Positions 17,358 to 24,734 of a DNA stretch of 64,000 nt are shown here, piece after piece (within the stretch, counting starts at the first letter, position 1; each line of letters starts with the position of its first letter). Source of the stretch: VXNE01 sp965116625 (GTDB lineage: Bacteria > Pseudomonadota > Gammaproteobacteria > Pseudomonadales > Azotimanducaceae); the NCBI GenBank assembly GCA_965116625.1, contig OZ220717.1, forward strand, positions 248,001 to 312,000, in the 5' to 3' direction. The notes under the pieces were generated by a model. It did no database searches. It saw only the letters and a list, made by a program, of their open reading frames with translations, and was not told the origin of the DNA. The position numbers and the translations under genes were made by a program.

Positions 17358-17495
17358 TCAGAGAATCCAGAGCCAGAACCCGATGACCGTGGGCACGATC
17401 CCGAGGAGCGACACGCCGACGCCGTATTTCAGGACCATCCACCACGTGCGCTCCATGCGGAAGTGCTCCGATACCTGTTCGTACCGTTCCAACAT
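17358..17495 (-). CDS. Tiny single-span membrane protein (45 aa)
   Basis: ATG 17495 lies 8 nt after AGGAGG, a much better start than the upstream frame extension. The protein is MLERYEQVSEHF, then RMERTWWMVLK at 13-23, then the span YGVGVSLLGIVPTVIGFWLW and a stop. The R-M-E-R-x-W-W segment aligns position for position with the 43-residue protein at 16663. It is downstream of the intact integrase gene on the same strand. No known family recognised. Confidence 0.65.
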   Translation of the reverse strand: MLERYEQVSEHFRMERTWWMVLKYGVGVSLLGIVPTVIGFWLWIL

Positions 17496-17657
17496 CGCGC
17501 GCCTCCTGTCAGGCCGGCGGCCACCGCCTTGCGCCAGTCTAGCGGACGCGCGTGCTTCCGTCCGCACCCGCCGCCAACGATCCGGTCGCCCGCCGTTCGC
17601 CCGTCATCCGTGGCGGGGCAGCTTCCATGTCGCCGTGCGCAGACTCCCGGGAACCCC

Positions 17658-18521
17658 TCACGCCCCCAGATACGTCCGCGAGATCTCCCGCCTCGAGTGG
17701 CCGAGCTCGGCCGCGACCGTCAGCCGGGCCTCCCGGTCGATGCGCCGCCGCGCTCCGGACAGTTCGCTCGCCGGCGGACCGCCCGCGGCGGGTGCCTTCC
17801 AGCCGGTCAGGACCTCGTACCTGTCGAGGGCGTACGCGTGGCGCAGGCCGTGCATCCGATCAAGGCCCGCCCCACGGGTCTCGTCCTCGTAGACCTTCTT
17901 CTGTTCGGCGTAGTTGCGGCCGGGCGGGATCAGCGCGCCACCGCCCGCCAGTTCCCGCGCCTCGTCGAGCAGCCTGCGCTGGCCGTCCGTCAGCACCGGC
18001 ACCTCCCGCGGGCGCCCGCCCTTCGCCGTCGAGCCCTTGACGACGATCCAGTCGCCGCGGTCCGCGTACGACGGCGCGAACTTGATGGCTTCTTCGCGGC
18101 GCAGCCCGAACGCCGCCTGCAGGCGCAGCGCCATGCGCAAGTGGGGATCCTTCACCCGCGCCAGCTTCGCCGGATCCAGGTCGCGGCGCTTCGTCCCGTC
18201 GGAGACATGGCTGCGCGGATGGATGCCGTACTCGGCGTTCGGCTTCACCAGGTTGCCCTTGCCGACCCGCACCGCCCACCAGCGCAGGTGCGCCATCCGG
18301 TTCATGACGGTTGCGTCCGAGACCCGTTCCGCGCGCCAGTGGCGCACCAGCGTCTCGACGTGCTTGCCTTTCAGACCCTTAGCCCGCAGGCCCCTGTAGC
18401 CCGCCTCGTGCAGCGCGTCGGCCATCCGCGCCAGCGCGTAGGAGCGGTCGCGGCGCGTGGCATGAGAACCGTCACTGTCGCGCCGCTGCAGCTGGAGCAG
18501 ATCCCAGTTCAGGTCGCGCAC
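17658..18521 (-). CDS. Tyrosine recombinase/integrase (PF12834/PF12835 type)
   Basis: 287 residues from GTG 18521 (MRDLNWDLLQLQ). The SAM-like core-binding domain spans about 1-95 (GYRGLRAKGLKGKHVETLV). The catalytic domain follows, with Arg in AAFGLRREEA (141/142), H-x-x-R in MHGLRHAY (224/227), the second His in ELGHSR (275) and the nucleophile Tyr284 in SRTYLG. All catalytic positions are present, so it may be active. Upstream in-frame codons to 18935 do not resemble the family. Its start lies inside the 3' end of a truncated sister integrase (18509-18832). Confidence 0.85.
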   Translation of the reverse strand: MRDLNWDLLQLQRRDSDGSHATRRDRSYALARMADALHEAGYRGLRAKGLKGKHVETLVRHWRAERVSDATVMNRMAHLRWWAVRVGKGNLVKPNAEYGIHPRSHVSDGTKRRDLDPAKLARVKDPHLRMALRLQAAFGLRREEAIKFAPSYADRGDWIVVKGSTAKGGRPREVPVLTDGQRRLLDEARELAGGGALIPPGRNYAEQKKVYEDETRGAGLDRMHGLRHAYALDRYEVLTGWKAPAAGGPPASELSGARRRIDREARLTVAAELGHSRREISRTYLGA

Positions 18522-18832
18522 CGCGCGCTGATCCCGTAGCTCGCGTTGTCCTTCCGCACGATGCCGGGCTTGCCGATCTTCCGCGCCAGCCAGCGCAGGT
18601 GCGCCAGGCGGTTCTTGACCGTGCCGCGCGAGAGGCCCTGCCGCCGCCACTCCTTGACCAGCGCGTCCACGTGCCGGCCCTTGAAGCCCCGCGCCCGCAG
18701 GCCTTGGTAGCCGAGGCGGTGCAGCGTCTCCGCCGCCTGCGCCAGGACGTAGCGCCGGGCGCGCCGCGAGGCGTGCGAGCCGCTCCGGTCGTCCTCCAGC
18801 AGGCGCAGCAGGTCGAAGTGCAGTTGGCGCAT
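18509..18832 (-). pseudogene. N-terminal fragment of a second integrase
   Basis: From ATG 18832 the frame reads MRQLHFDLLRLLEDDRSGSH, then GYQGLRARGFKGRHVDALVK and LAHLRWLARKIGK, the core-binding domain of the same integrase family as the gene just downstream. It stops after KDNASYGI, just where the catalytic domain should begin, and runs into the start of the intact integrase in another frame. The two copies probably recombined or one lost its catalytic half. The fragment could still make a DNA-binding-only protein (inference). Confidence 0.75.
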
Positions 18833-19589
18833 GGGTTTCCCCATCTCCGGTGGAGGTTTCGCGATCTCGAGTTCCGAACCTAGAGACGGTGTCCACCGGG
18901 GTCAACGACCGCGTTCTTACCGAATTGGTAAGCATCGCTTACCAGAATGGTAAGCGTGGCTCCCGTCGCCGAAGGGCAGGTCACTCGCGGGGGTTCTGGA
19001 TGAGCGCGGCGTCGCCGCTTCGGCCGCGCCCGCGGCCGCGACCGCGGCCGAGAGCGGAGCGTGTGTGTTTAGTTCTAATGGGCGACCCGGCACCCGTCGG
19101 GGTGTCCGGACCCCGCACTCTCGTGCGGCAATGCCCGTCGACGCGTATTCCCTCGCCGTCTCCTGCGGCGGCCGCGGCGTGTCTTTCGACAACTGGCCCG
19201 CCAGCCTTTTCGGCACGCGCCGCGCCGCGCGTCGCCCGTCCTCGGGCACGACGGGGTTCTCCCGTCCCGCGCGATGCGTCGCACCACGATCCATCCGCCG
19301 CCACGCCGGTTTCCCCGGCATTGCGCGTTTCCGCGCCTTGCGGCTTCCTGTCCGTCGGTGGTATCGCCCCCATCCGCGCGCTACCGCGGATGTGGCGGAC
19401 CGTGCCTTGCGATGCGTCGACCGCCTACGCTGCAGCGTTGCAGCATGGCACTGGGTCGTCACCCTTGGGTGACGCCATCACGCCGGGCTCTTCCGTCCCG
19501 GCACGTCGCCTGTGGCGACCAAGTGACGCGGGGCACTCTAGCATCGCGTCACCACGCCGGCACCAACTATTTCCTTACCGAAACGCTTG
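18833..19589. other. GC-rich, hairpin-rich stretch without a supported gene
   Basis: Open frames here are Arg/Pro/Ala-rich and share no recognisable family. It holds low-complexity CGCGGCCG runs near 19020-19055 and small hairpins such as CGTCACCC-TT-GGGTGACG near 19455. Two operator-like palindromes at 18916-18955 are listed separately. Confidence 0.5.
18916..18955. promoter_or_regulatory. Two adjacent palindromes, possible operator of the integrase unit
   Basis: CTTACC-GAATT-GGTAAG (18916-18932) and GCTTACC-AGAAT-GGTAAGC (18937-18955) share the half-site CTTACC and have centres 22 bp apart, about two helical turns. They lie about 85 bp upstream of the minus-strand integrase fragment, as expected for an operator bound by a dimeric regulator. 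Confidence 0.5.
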
Positions 19590-19705
19590 CCGCCAGTGGC
19601 CCGGAGGCCGATTCAGCGCCCCGTCACTACCGGAATCCCGCTGCGCGTTGCGGAGAAGCTGTACCGTCCATGCGGCGTGTTGCGACTACCAGCCGTAGTG
19701 ACGGG
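19590..19705. repeat. Hairpin repeat, copy A
   Basis: A 116-bp element: a conserved left part (GGCCCGGAGGCCGATTCAGC), then inverted arms CCCGTCACTAC (19620-19630) and GTAGTGACGGG (19695-19705) around a variable core. A second copy of nearly equal length, with the same ends but a different core, is at 21247-21360. Confidence 0.75.
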
Positions 19706-19744
19706 CGCCCGGGAAGCCAAGACATCCGAACGCTGAGGATGATC

Positions 19745-20275
19745 CTACTCTGGATCGAAGTCACGACATATGATTGTCGCTGTAACCCCCACGCGCTCGA
19801 ACAGCTCTCTTACGGCAAACGCGTGATCCGCACCACACACGAAGAGCACCGGCCACCCACCACCGGAGAGAACACGGGCCACCCACACGCGCTCCCGTAC
19901 CTCTGCGCACAAACAGCTGAGCGACTCCCGAACCTCCACACGCTCGTCGTTGCCCTCAGCGTGTCTCATAGCAGACGCCACGATCTCGTCATCCGACAGC
20001 GATAGGCAGGACCGTTCCTTCACGCCAAGGTCGACGAAGTGGACCGGTACATTTTCGGGGGCAATACGCTGGCAGACGGTCCCGCGCTCCGCCTCGGCAC
20101 CGAGGTGCCTTAGTAGCCCGTCCACGGACATCTCCTCCGCAATGCGTCTGATCCCGTGTCGGAACAGGACCTCCCGGATCTTCTCTTCCAGAAGGACGAT
20201 GCGGGAGTCTCCACATTCCGCCGCTCCGCATTGCAGCAGGTGGGATGTTCCCAAGACGAACACGGTGTGCTCCAT
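19745..20275 (-). CDS. GTSH-motif protein of unknown function
   Basis: 176 residues from ATG 20275, with GGAG 8 nt upstream; longer starts lack this. It opens with MEHTVFVLGTSHLLQCG, contains an acidic helix IRRIAEEMSVDGLL, and ends VWVARVLSGGGWPVLFVCGA, then DHAFAVRELFERVG. A GT-x-H start and a late CGA-x-H motif recall the layout of the TraB/PrgY/TIKI/ChaN-like superfamily, but the match is only motif-level and the protein is short. A fragment of a second copy is at 15690. It lies between hairpin repeats A and B, like cargo of the island. Confidence 0.65.
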   Translation of the reverse strand: MEHTVFVLGTSHLLQCGAAECGDSRIVLLEEKIREVLFRHGIRRIAEEMSVDGLLRHLGAEAERGTVCQRIAPENVPVHFVDLGVKERSCLSLSDDEIVASAMRHAEGNDERVEVRESLSCLCAEVRERVWVARVLSGGGWPVLFVCGADHAFAVRELFERVGVTATIICRDFDPE

Positions 20276-20554
20276 AGTGAACTCCATCCTGTCGCCGCGC
20301 ACCTTGACCTAACGCCACCGCCCAACGCCATCGTCCCTCAAACGCTACGCTAGGCGTTTCGTCGCCCCATTGTCCTGCTCTCGAGTCAGCAAGCGCAAGG
20401 TTGCCGTTGGTAGCATGATGGTGGTCCTTTTCGATTTCGTCGGGGACGTAGAGAGACTGATGACTGGCGTCAGCCCACGCTTGCAGCAGCGATGACGCTT
20501 TGGGGCCTGCCCCGGAGCAATCCGCCGAGACTGCGTGGCGTATGATGCCGCGCA

Positions 20555-20752
20555 ATGTCAGGACGACCGCCAAAAGATTATATATTTCCCGGTCAACCCC
20601 GCCAGGCGAAGTGTGTCGAATGTCACAACTGCGCGGTCTACGTTCCCGACCCGGAGTTTGCTGGCGCGCGCGGGGACTGCAAACGTGAGTTTCCCTTTTT
20701 CTCGTACCGGGTCAGCGGCTGCGGATCCTGCCCTCGCTCCCAACCGCGATGA
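20555..20752 (+). CDS. Small Cys-rich protein (possible zinc finger)
   Basis: A 65-residue frame from ATG 20555 with six Cys: KCVECHNCAVYVP has C-x2-C-x2-C, and GDCK and SGCGSC follow. The spacing suggests a metal-binding module. The ribosome site is weak and competing frames overlap, so coding status is uncertain. It is a possible small island protein and no family was recognised. Confidence 0.4.
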   Translation: MSGRPPKDYIFPGQPRQAKCVECHNCAVYVPDPEFAGARGDCKREFPFFSYRVSGCGSCPRSQPR

Positions 20753-20935
20753 TCTCGCATCAGCAGGGCTGCGTCACTGACCGTTCCAAACCTACCACTG
20801 AGGCCATCAAGGCCAGCCGCGATCTCTCGCACCCTCGACGCTGACTTTAGCGTCCTCACGCCCGCTGCCGTAATTTCAACAGCCGTCCCCCACACGGCCC
20901 GGTACGCTTGGCGCGGGCCTGTCCACGCGCACCCC

Positions 20936-21240
20936 CTAGGCGATTACGCGCGCGCGAATTTGATGGCTTCTTCGCAACGCAGTCTGAACACCGCCTGCAG
21001 GCCGCAGCGCCATGCCGACGTGCCGGTTCTTGACGAGCGCCAGCTTTCCCGCGTCCGGGTCGCGGCGCTTCGTTCCGTCAGAGACGTGGCTTCGTTTCCC
21101 GATCCCGTAGTCCGCCTTCGCCTTCACCAGGTTCGCCCTGCCGACCCGCGCCGCCCACCAGCGCAGGTGCGCCATGCTGTTCATGATCGTGGCGTCCGAG
21201 ACCCGTTCCGCGCGCCAGTGGCGCACCAGCGCCTCGACAG
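20936..21240 (-). pseudogene. Integrase remnant (middle part, frameshifted)
   Basis: Reads RHWRAERVSDATIMNSMAHL, then ADYGIGKRSHVSDGTKRRDP and LALVKNRHVGMALR, near-identical to residues 60-132 of the integrase at 17658. After GMALR the frame shifts (PAGGVQTALRRSHQ instead of LQAAFGLRREEAIK). The 5' end of the homology stops within a few bases of hairpin repeat B. Confidence 0.8.
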
Positions 21241-21246
21241 CCCCTC

Positions 21247-21360
21247 CCGCCGCTGGCCCGGAGGCCGATTCAGCGCCCGGTCACTACCGGCTACCCGCGA
21301 TGCCCGGTAACCACTTGCGTTCCCTGGCGACACGTCCTGCGACCGCTCCGTAGTGACGGG
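21247..21360. repeat. Hairpin repeat, copy B
   Basis: 114 bp with the same left part as copy A (GGCCCGGAGGCCGATTCAGC) and inverted arms GTCACTAC (21280-21287) and GTAGTGAC (21350-21357); the core between the arms differs from copy A. It abuts the point where the integrase remnant loses homology. Confidence 0.75.
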
Positions 21361-21399
21361 TCGCGACGACCTTCGCGCATTCGGCGTCCGCCTGCAAGC

Positions 21400-21485
21400 C
21401 TCCATACTATTTCCAGAATTGATTTATTGCACAAAAACCATATTTTGCTGAAAATAGAAATCCAACGTTTGCAATTGGAACCGAA
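21400..21485 (+). promoter_or_regulatory. AT-rich promoter region of the YaaW/IF2_N operon
   Basis: An abrupt AT-rich block in a GC-rich region. TTGATT (21419-21424) and TATTTT (21441-21446), 16 bp apart, are a plausible -35/-10 pair; the operon's first ATG is at 21486. Assignment is by eye only. Confidence 0.4.
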
Positions 21486-22280
21486 ATGAACACCCTTGAC
21501 TACGACCACACGCTCAATGGGGTCCTCGAGAGAGCTTCGAACGACGAATTGGAAATCCTCCATGCCGTCATCATGAGGAAGAGTATCACCGAGACCCTAT
21601 CCATTCACGATGGCTACCGACGCCACTACCCGGATCATGCGAAGTATGTCGACTTGATGGCCAAGGAGATACGCGAGTTCGGCGGCAACACGTTTGCGAA
21701 CTTCGCCAGGGGCTCCGGCCCGTCCTATCATGACATCGTCTGCGACGTGGCCGCGGCCCTGAAAGTGCCCTTCAACAAGGCACGCCCCGTCGAAGACATC
21801 GAGGCGGCGATCCTGACGACCGTTTGCGAAAAGGCCTTCGAGTCGATGACCCCCGAAGAGCGCCTTGAACTCCTCAGCAAGATCGGCAAACCCAACATGT
21901 CCTCCGTCAAGGGCGGCTCGGTCATGGCATTGCAAACCATCCTCCGGGCGGGCGGCTTCAAGAGCTACCAACTCATGCTGATTGTCGCCAACGCCCTAGT
22001 GAAGGCCGCAATCGGCCGAGGCCTCCCGGTCGTCGTCAACTGGCTCGCCGCGAAGGGGTTGTCGATCGCCATCGGCCCGATCGGCTGGACAGCCTCTGTT
22101 TTGACCACTCTGAACCAACTGGCCGGGCCCTCCCACAGAGTCACCGTCCCCAGCGTCATCCATGTTGCGGGTCTTCGCCTGCAACAGAACCTCCGCCAAT
22201 GCCCCGATTGCTCGGCGCTGCTACCCGGCTCGTTCTCTTTCTGCAACGAGTGTGGGGCCAAGGTCTACCAGCAGTCATGA
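21486..22280 (+). CDS. YaaW-family (UPF0174) protein with C-terminal zinc ribbon, copy 1
   Basis: 264 residues. The body matches E. coli YaaW as remembered: EIREFGGNTFANFARGSGPS near residues 62-81, a central acidic helix (MTPEERLELLSKIG), a hydrophobic Gly-rich stretch (GRGLPVVVNWLAAKGLSIAI, about 175-205) and SHRVTVPSVIHVAGLRLQ. Unlike YaaW it ends in a zinc ribbon, CPDC-x11-CNEC from residue 239. YaaW's own role is not established. It is the first gene of a tight operon; its TGA overlaps the next gene's ATG (22277-22280). A paralogue closes the operon at 23897. Confidence 0.8.
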   Translation: MNTLDYDHTLNGVLERASNDELEILHAVIMRKSITETLSIHDGYRRHYPDHAKYVDLMAKEIREFGGNTFANFARGSGPSYHDIVCDVAAALKVPFNKARPVEDIEAAILTTVCEKAFESMTPEERLELLSKIGKPNMSSVKGGSVMALQTILRAGGFKSYQLMLIVANALVKAAIGRGLPVVVNWLAAKGLSIAIGPIGWTASVLTTLNQLAGPSHRVTVPSVIHVAGLRLQQNLRQCPDCSALLPGSFSFCNECGAKVYQQS

Positions 22281-22579
22281 TCCCCGGCAAGCCTCCGCAT
22301 GCGGGCCGGAAAGCCCCGCGCATACATCGTCGGCTATCCGGCAGCGCCTCTCGGCCTTCTCGCAAAACCGCTCCAACGGGCGACTTGGCAATATCCGACC
22401 ACGCCACGCTCCGGTATTTGGAGCGCTTCGAAGGCGTCGACGTTGCTGCCGCGAGGGAACGGCTGAAGCGACGCCTCGACACCGTCGAGGCGAAGCGACT
22501 CATCGCGTTCGCTGGCGGATCCCCGCATCGAATTCGCGTCGACGGAGCAACCTTTTGTCTCCGCAACGGCGAGTACTGA
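22277..22579 (+). CDS. Small protein with an ISDHATLRYLERF helix motif
   Basis: 100 residues from ATG 22277, overlapping the upstream TGA (ATGA), which implies translational coupling. The first ~35 residues are basic and probably disordered. The rest, LAISDHATLRYLERFEGVDV, then AARERLKRRLD and HRIRVDGATFCLRNGEY, looks like a compact alpha/beta domain. I have seen similar S-D-H-A-x-x-R-Y-x-E-R proteins annotated as hypothetical, sometimes phage-linked; no activity is known to me. Its place between the YaaW and IF2_N-HTH genes suggests it belongs to the same system. Confidence 0.7.
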   Translation: MIPGKPPHAGRKAPRIHRRLSGSASRPSRKTAPTGDLAISDHATLRYLERFEGVDVAAARERLKRRLDTVEAKRLIAFAGGSPHRIRVDGATFCLRNGEY

Positions 22580-22589
22580 CGTGCTACCC

Positions 22590-23882
22590 ATGAAACACAC
22601 GGTCCAGTCCTTCGCGCATCAGCGACAGCTGCCTGCCCGGGAAGTCCTGAGGGCGGCGAGAGACATCGGGATTGCGAAGCGGTCGGGTGCCGATTCGCTC
22701 ACCCACGAGGAACAGAACCAGCTTCTGCAGGCTAGGACAGTACGAGATTTGGCAGCGAGACTCGACATCTCCCATGCCCAGCTTCTCGGGGAACTGGAGG
22801 AGATCGGTCTGCCAAATGAAGGTCCCGACTCCTACCTCTCGGGCGAGCAGCAGTGGCAGCGGCAACGTGCCCGCCCGGTCGCAACCCTGGCCGACGAGAC
22901 AGGCATCGACGTCGAAAGTCTGCTAAGCAAGCTCAAGGAGGAAGGACGGGCCCAACCCACTGCAGGCTCTCTCGTCACGCCGGACGAGTGGCAAAGGCTG
23001 GTGCCGTTCGTGATCGCCAGGACTATCAGGGCGATCCGAGACTACAGGGGACTTACCCGGGCAGAGGTCGCCGAGAACGCCGGTATCTCCGAGCGCCATC
23101 TGGCCAAAATCGAGGCCGGTGATATTCTCGCCGGCGGGGAAGCCGCCGCACAACGCAGCAGGGGCGAAGTCCTGCCCGAAGACCATGGGCTCGAAGATCT
23201 GCTGGAGAAGCTCGCGCCAGCGCTGAACTCGACGGTCAAGGACCTCAAAGGCACAACAGAAACCGCCAGACTCGCCCGCGATGCGACCAAACCGAATCAG
23301 CTGGTGGCGATCAGTGCGAAGGTGACGACCGAGGCCCGGTCCGGCTACGCCCGGATCCGCGACCGGTACGGCTGGACTATCTCGCACGTCATGGAAGTCG
23401 CGCCCTTGCTTTTCGCTCTGCTCGCCGAGGGAAGCCTCGCCCGGAGGCGTCAACACCTTCGGGACCTCCAGACCAAGCACGACGCTGTGCCCGAGTTGCA
23501 GTCTTTCCTCGCCTACTTTCGCGAGCGACGCGCGCGAGAAGAGGCTTTGATCGAATACCACAGCCTGCGTGTCGATGGCCTATCGGACGACAGCTCCGCC
23601 GATCCGTTCTTCGCTCATCTCATCGAACTGGCCCGCTCCATCCAGCATGCTGGCGTGTCGTTCCAAGACGACGCGGAAAGCTGCGAATCCAATCCGACTT
23701 CAAGTGACCCGGATTTCGAACGTGTCACGGACGAGCAGGCACTTCTGCGTTGGTTGCTGCGCAACGACGGGCGCTGCCCCTCGTGCCGTCAGCCGATCAA
23801 GCCCGAACACCTCCACTGCCCCTGGTGCGGCCGAGCCCGCTCGGAAACCTCGACGGGTCACCACCATTCTCGACCAACCTAG
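22590..23882 (+). CDS. IF2_N-repeat, XRE-HTH and zinc-ribbon protein
   Basis: 430 residues from ATG 22590 (an in-frame GTG at 22581 is also possible). Three tandem helical modules (about 1-47, 48-90 and 91-138) share a pattern such as VATLADETGIDVESLLSKL ending in an acidic helix, as in the IF2_N domain of translation initiation factor 2. An XRE-type HTH follows at about 142-178 (RAIRDYRGLTRAEV, then AGISERHLAKIEAGD). A long helical region comes next, and a zinc ribbon, CPSC-x10-CPWC, begins near residue 396. It starts 10 bp after the small gene and ends 14 bp before the second YaaW gene. I know no described protein with this architecture. Binding of nucleic acid through HTH and ribbon is inferred. 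Confidence 0.75.
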   Translation: MKHTVQSFAHQRQLPAREVLRAARDIGIAKRSGADSLTHEEQNQLLQARTVRDLAARLDISHAQLLGELEEIGLPNEGPDSYLSGEQQWQRQRARPVATLADETGIDVESLLSKLKEEGRAQPTAGSLVTPDEWQRLVPFVIARTIRAIRDYRGLTRAEVAENAGISERHLAKIEAGDILAGGEAAAQRSRGEVLPEDHGLEDLLEKLAPALNSTVKDLKGTTETARLARDATKPNQLVAISAKVTTEARSGYARIRDRYGWTISHVMEVAPLLFALLAEGSLARRRQHLRDLQTKHDAVPELQSFLAYFRERRAREEALIEYHSLRVDGLSDDSSADPFFAHLIELARSIQHAGVSFQDDAESCESNPTSSDPDFERVTDEQALLRWLLRNDGRCPSCRQPIKPEHLHCPWCGRARSETSTGHHHSRPT

Positions 23883-23896
23883 CGAAGGAAAGAAGC

Positions 23897-24691
23897 ATGA
23901 CCAACACCGAAGTCCACGACGCCGACCTCAACCCGGTCCTCGAGCAAGCGACCAACGAGCAGCTTGAGGTCCTTGTCGACATCCTGAAGACCAAGCTGAG
24001 CGAAACACTCTCGGTCCAGGACGCGTACAAGAAGCACTATCCGGACCATCAGAGTTACGCAGACCTCATCGCGAAGGAACTCAGAGACTTCGGAGGCAAC
24101 TCCATCGCCAACGTGTTCCGGGGCGAGGGGCCGCCGTACCGGGAAATCGTCTGCGACGTCGCGAAGGCCATCAAAGCGCCCTTCAACCGGGATTCCGATG
24201 TCGGGAGGATCGAAGCCGCCATCCTCGCGACGATCCTCTCCAAGGCCTTCGAGAAGATGTCCGACGAGGAACGAGAAGCCCTCCTGCAGCAAGTCGGGAG
24301 GTCGAACAGGTCTGCCCTCGCCGGGGGCTCCGCAGCAGCCTTCCTCGCCATCTTCAACGCCGGCGGCTTCGCGTCGTACAAGCTGATGCTCATCGTCGTG
24401 AACGCGGTCGTGAAAGGCGCCATTGGACGCGGCCTGCCGCTAGTTGCCAACGCAGCCCTTACACGCGCAATGGGCATCGCCACTGGTCCGGTGGGCTGGG
24501 CACTGACCACGTTGATCACGCTCATTCAGATTGCAGGTCCTTCCTACAAGGTCACGATCCCGAGCGTCGCCTACGTCGCCATGCTGCGGATGATCCAGGC
24601 CACACAAGACCAGCTCGAATGCACCGAGTGCGGCACCCCTGTTGACGGCGGCTTCGGCTTCTGCCCGTCGTGCGGCCGAGAGATCGACTGA
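23897..24691 (+). CDS. YaaW-family (UPF0174) protein with C-terminal zinc ribbon, copy 2
   Basis: 264 residues from ATG 23897, preceded by AAGGAAAGAAGC. It is a clear paralogue of the gene at 21486: ELRDFGGNSIANVFRGEGPP, SDEEREALLQQVG, a hydrophobic GAIGRGLPLVANAALTRAMG stretch, and SYKVTIPSVAYVAMLRMIQ. It ends with CTEC-x10-CPSC. The hydrophobic Gly-rich centre may insert into or contact a membrane (inference). Keeping both copies around the IF2_N-HTH gene suggests distinct, cooperating subunits. Confidence 0.8.
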   Translation: MTNTEVHDADLNPVLEQATNEQLEVLVDILKTKLSETLSVQDAYKKHYPDHQSYADLIAKELRDFGGNSIANVFRGEGPPYREIVCDVAKAIKAPFNRDSDVGRIEAAILATILSKAFEKMSDEEREALLQQVGRSNRSALAGGSAAAFLAIFNAGGFASYKLMLIVVNAVVKGAIGRGLPLVANAALTRAMGIATGPVGWALTTLITLIQIAGPSYKVTIPSVAYVAMLRMIQATQDQLECTECGTPVDGGFGFCPSCGREID

Positions 24692-24734
24692 CCCTCGGCG
24701 CCGGTCTTTCAGTGTGTGCCTCGGGAAGAGCCGC

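Noticed and set aside
18850..19698. Arg/Pro-rich plus-strand frame (282 codons)
   Set aside because: Low-complexity composition (PRPRPRPRPR), no ribosome site and no recognisable domain; treated as non-coding.
20400..20480. Minus-strand SLYVPDEIEK segment resembling a ribbon-helix-helix start
   Set aside because: Only about ten residues look right, the frame continues without RHH features, and no partner toxin is adjacent.
20638..20895. Minus-strand frame of 85 codons overlapping the Cys-rich gene
   Set aside because: It reads plausibly in part, but no start site, family or conservation could be supported.
19590..21360. Classical integron attC sites
   Set aside because: The repeats have conserved ends and variable cores, but the canonical RYYYAAC/GTTRRRY core sites and an IntI-type integrase were not seen; kept only as an attC-like idea.
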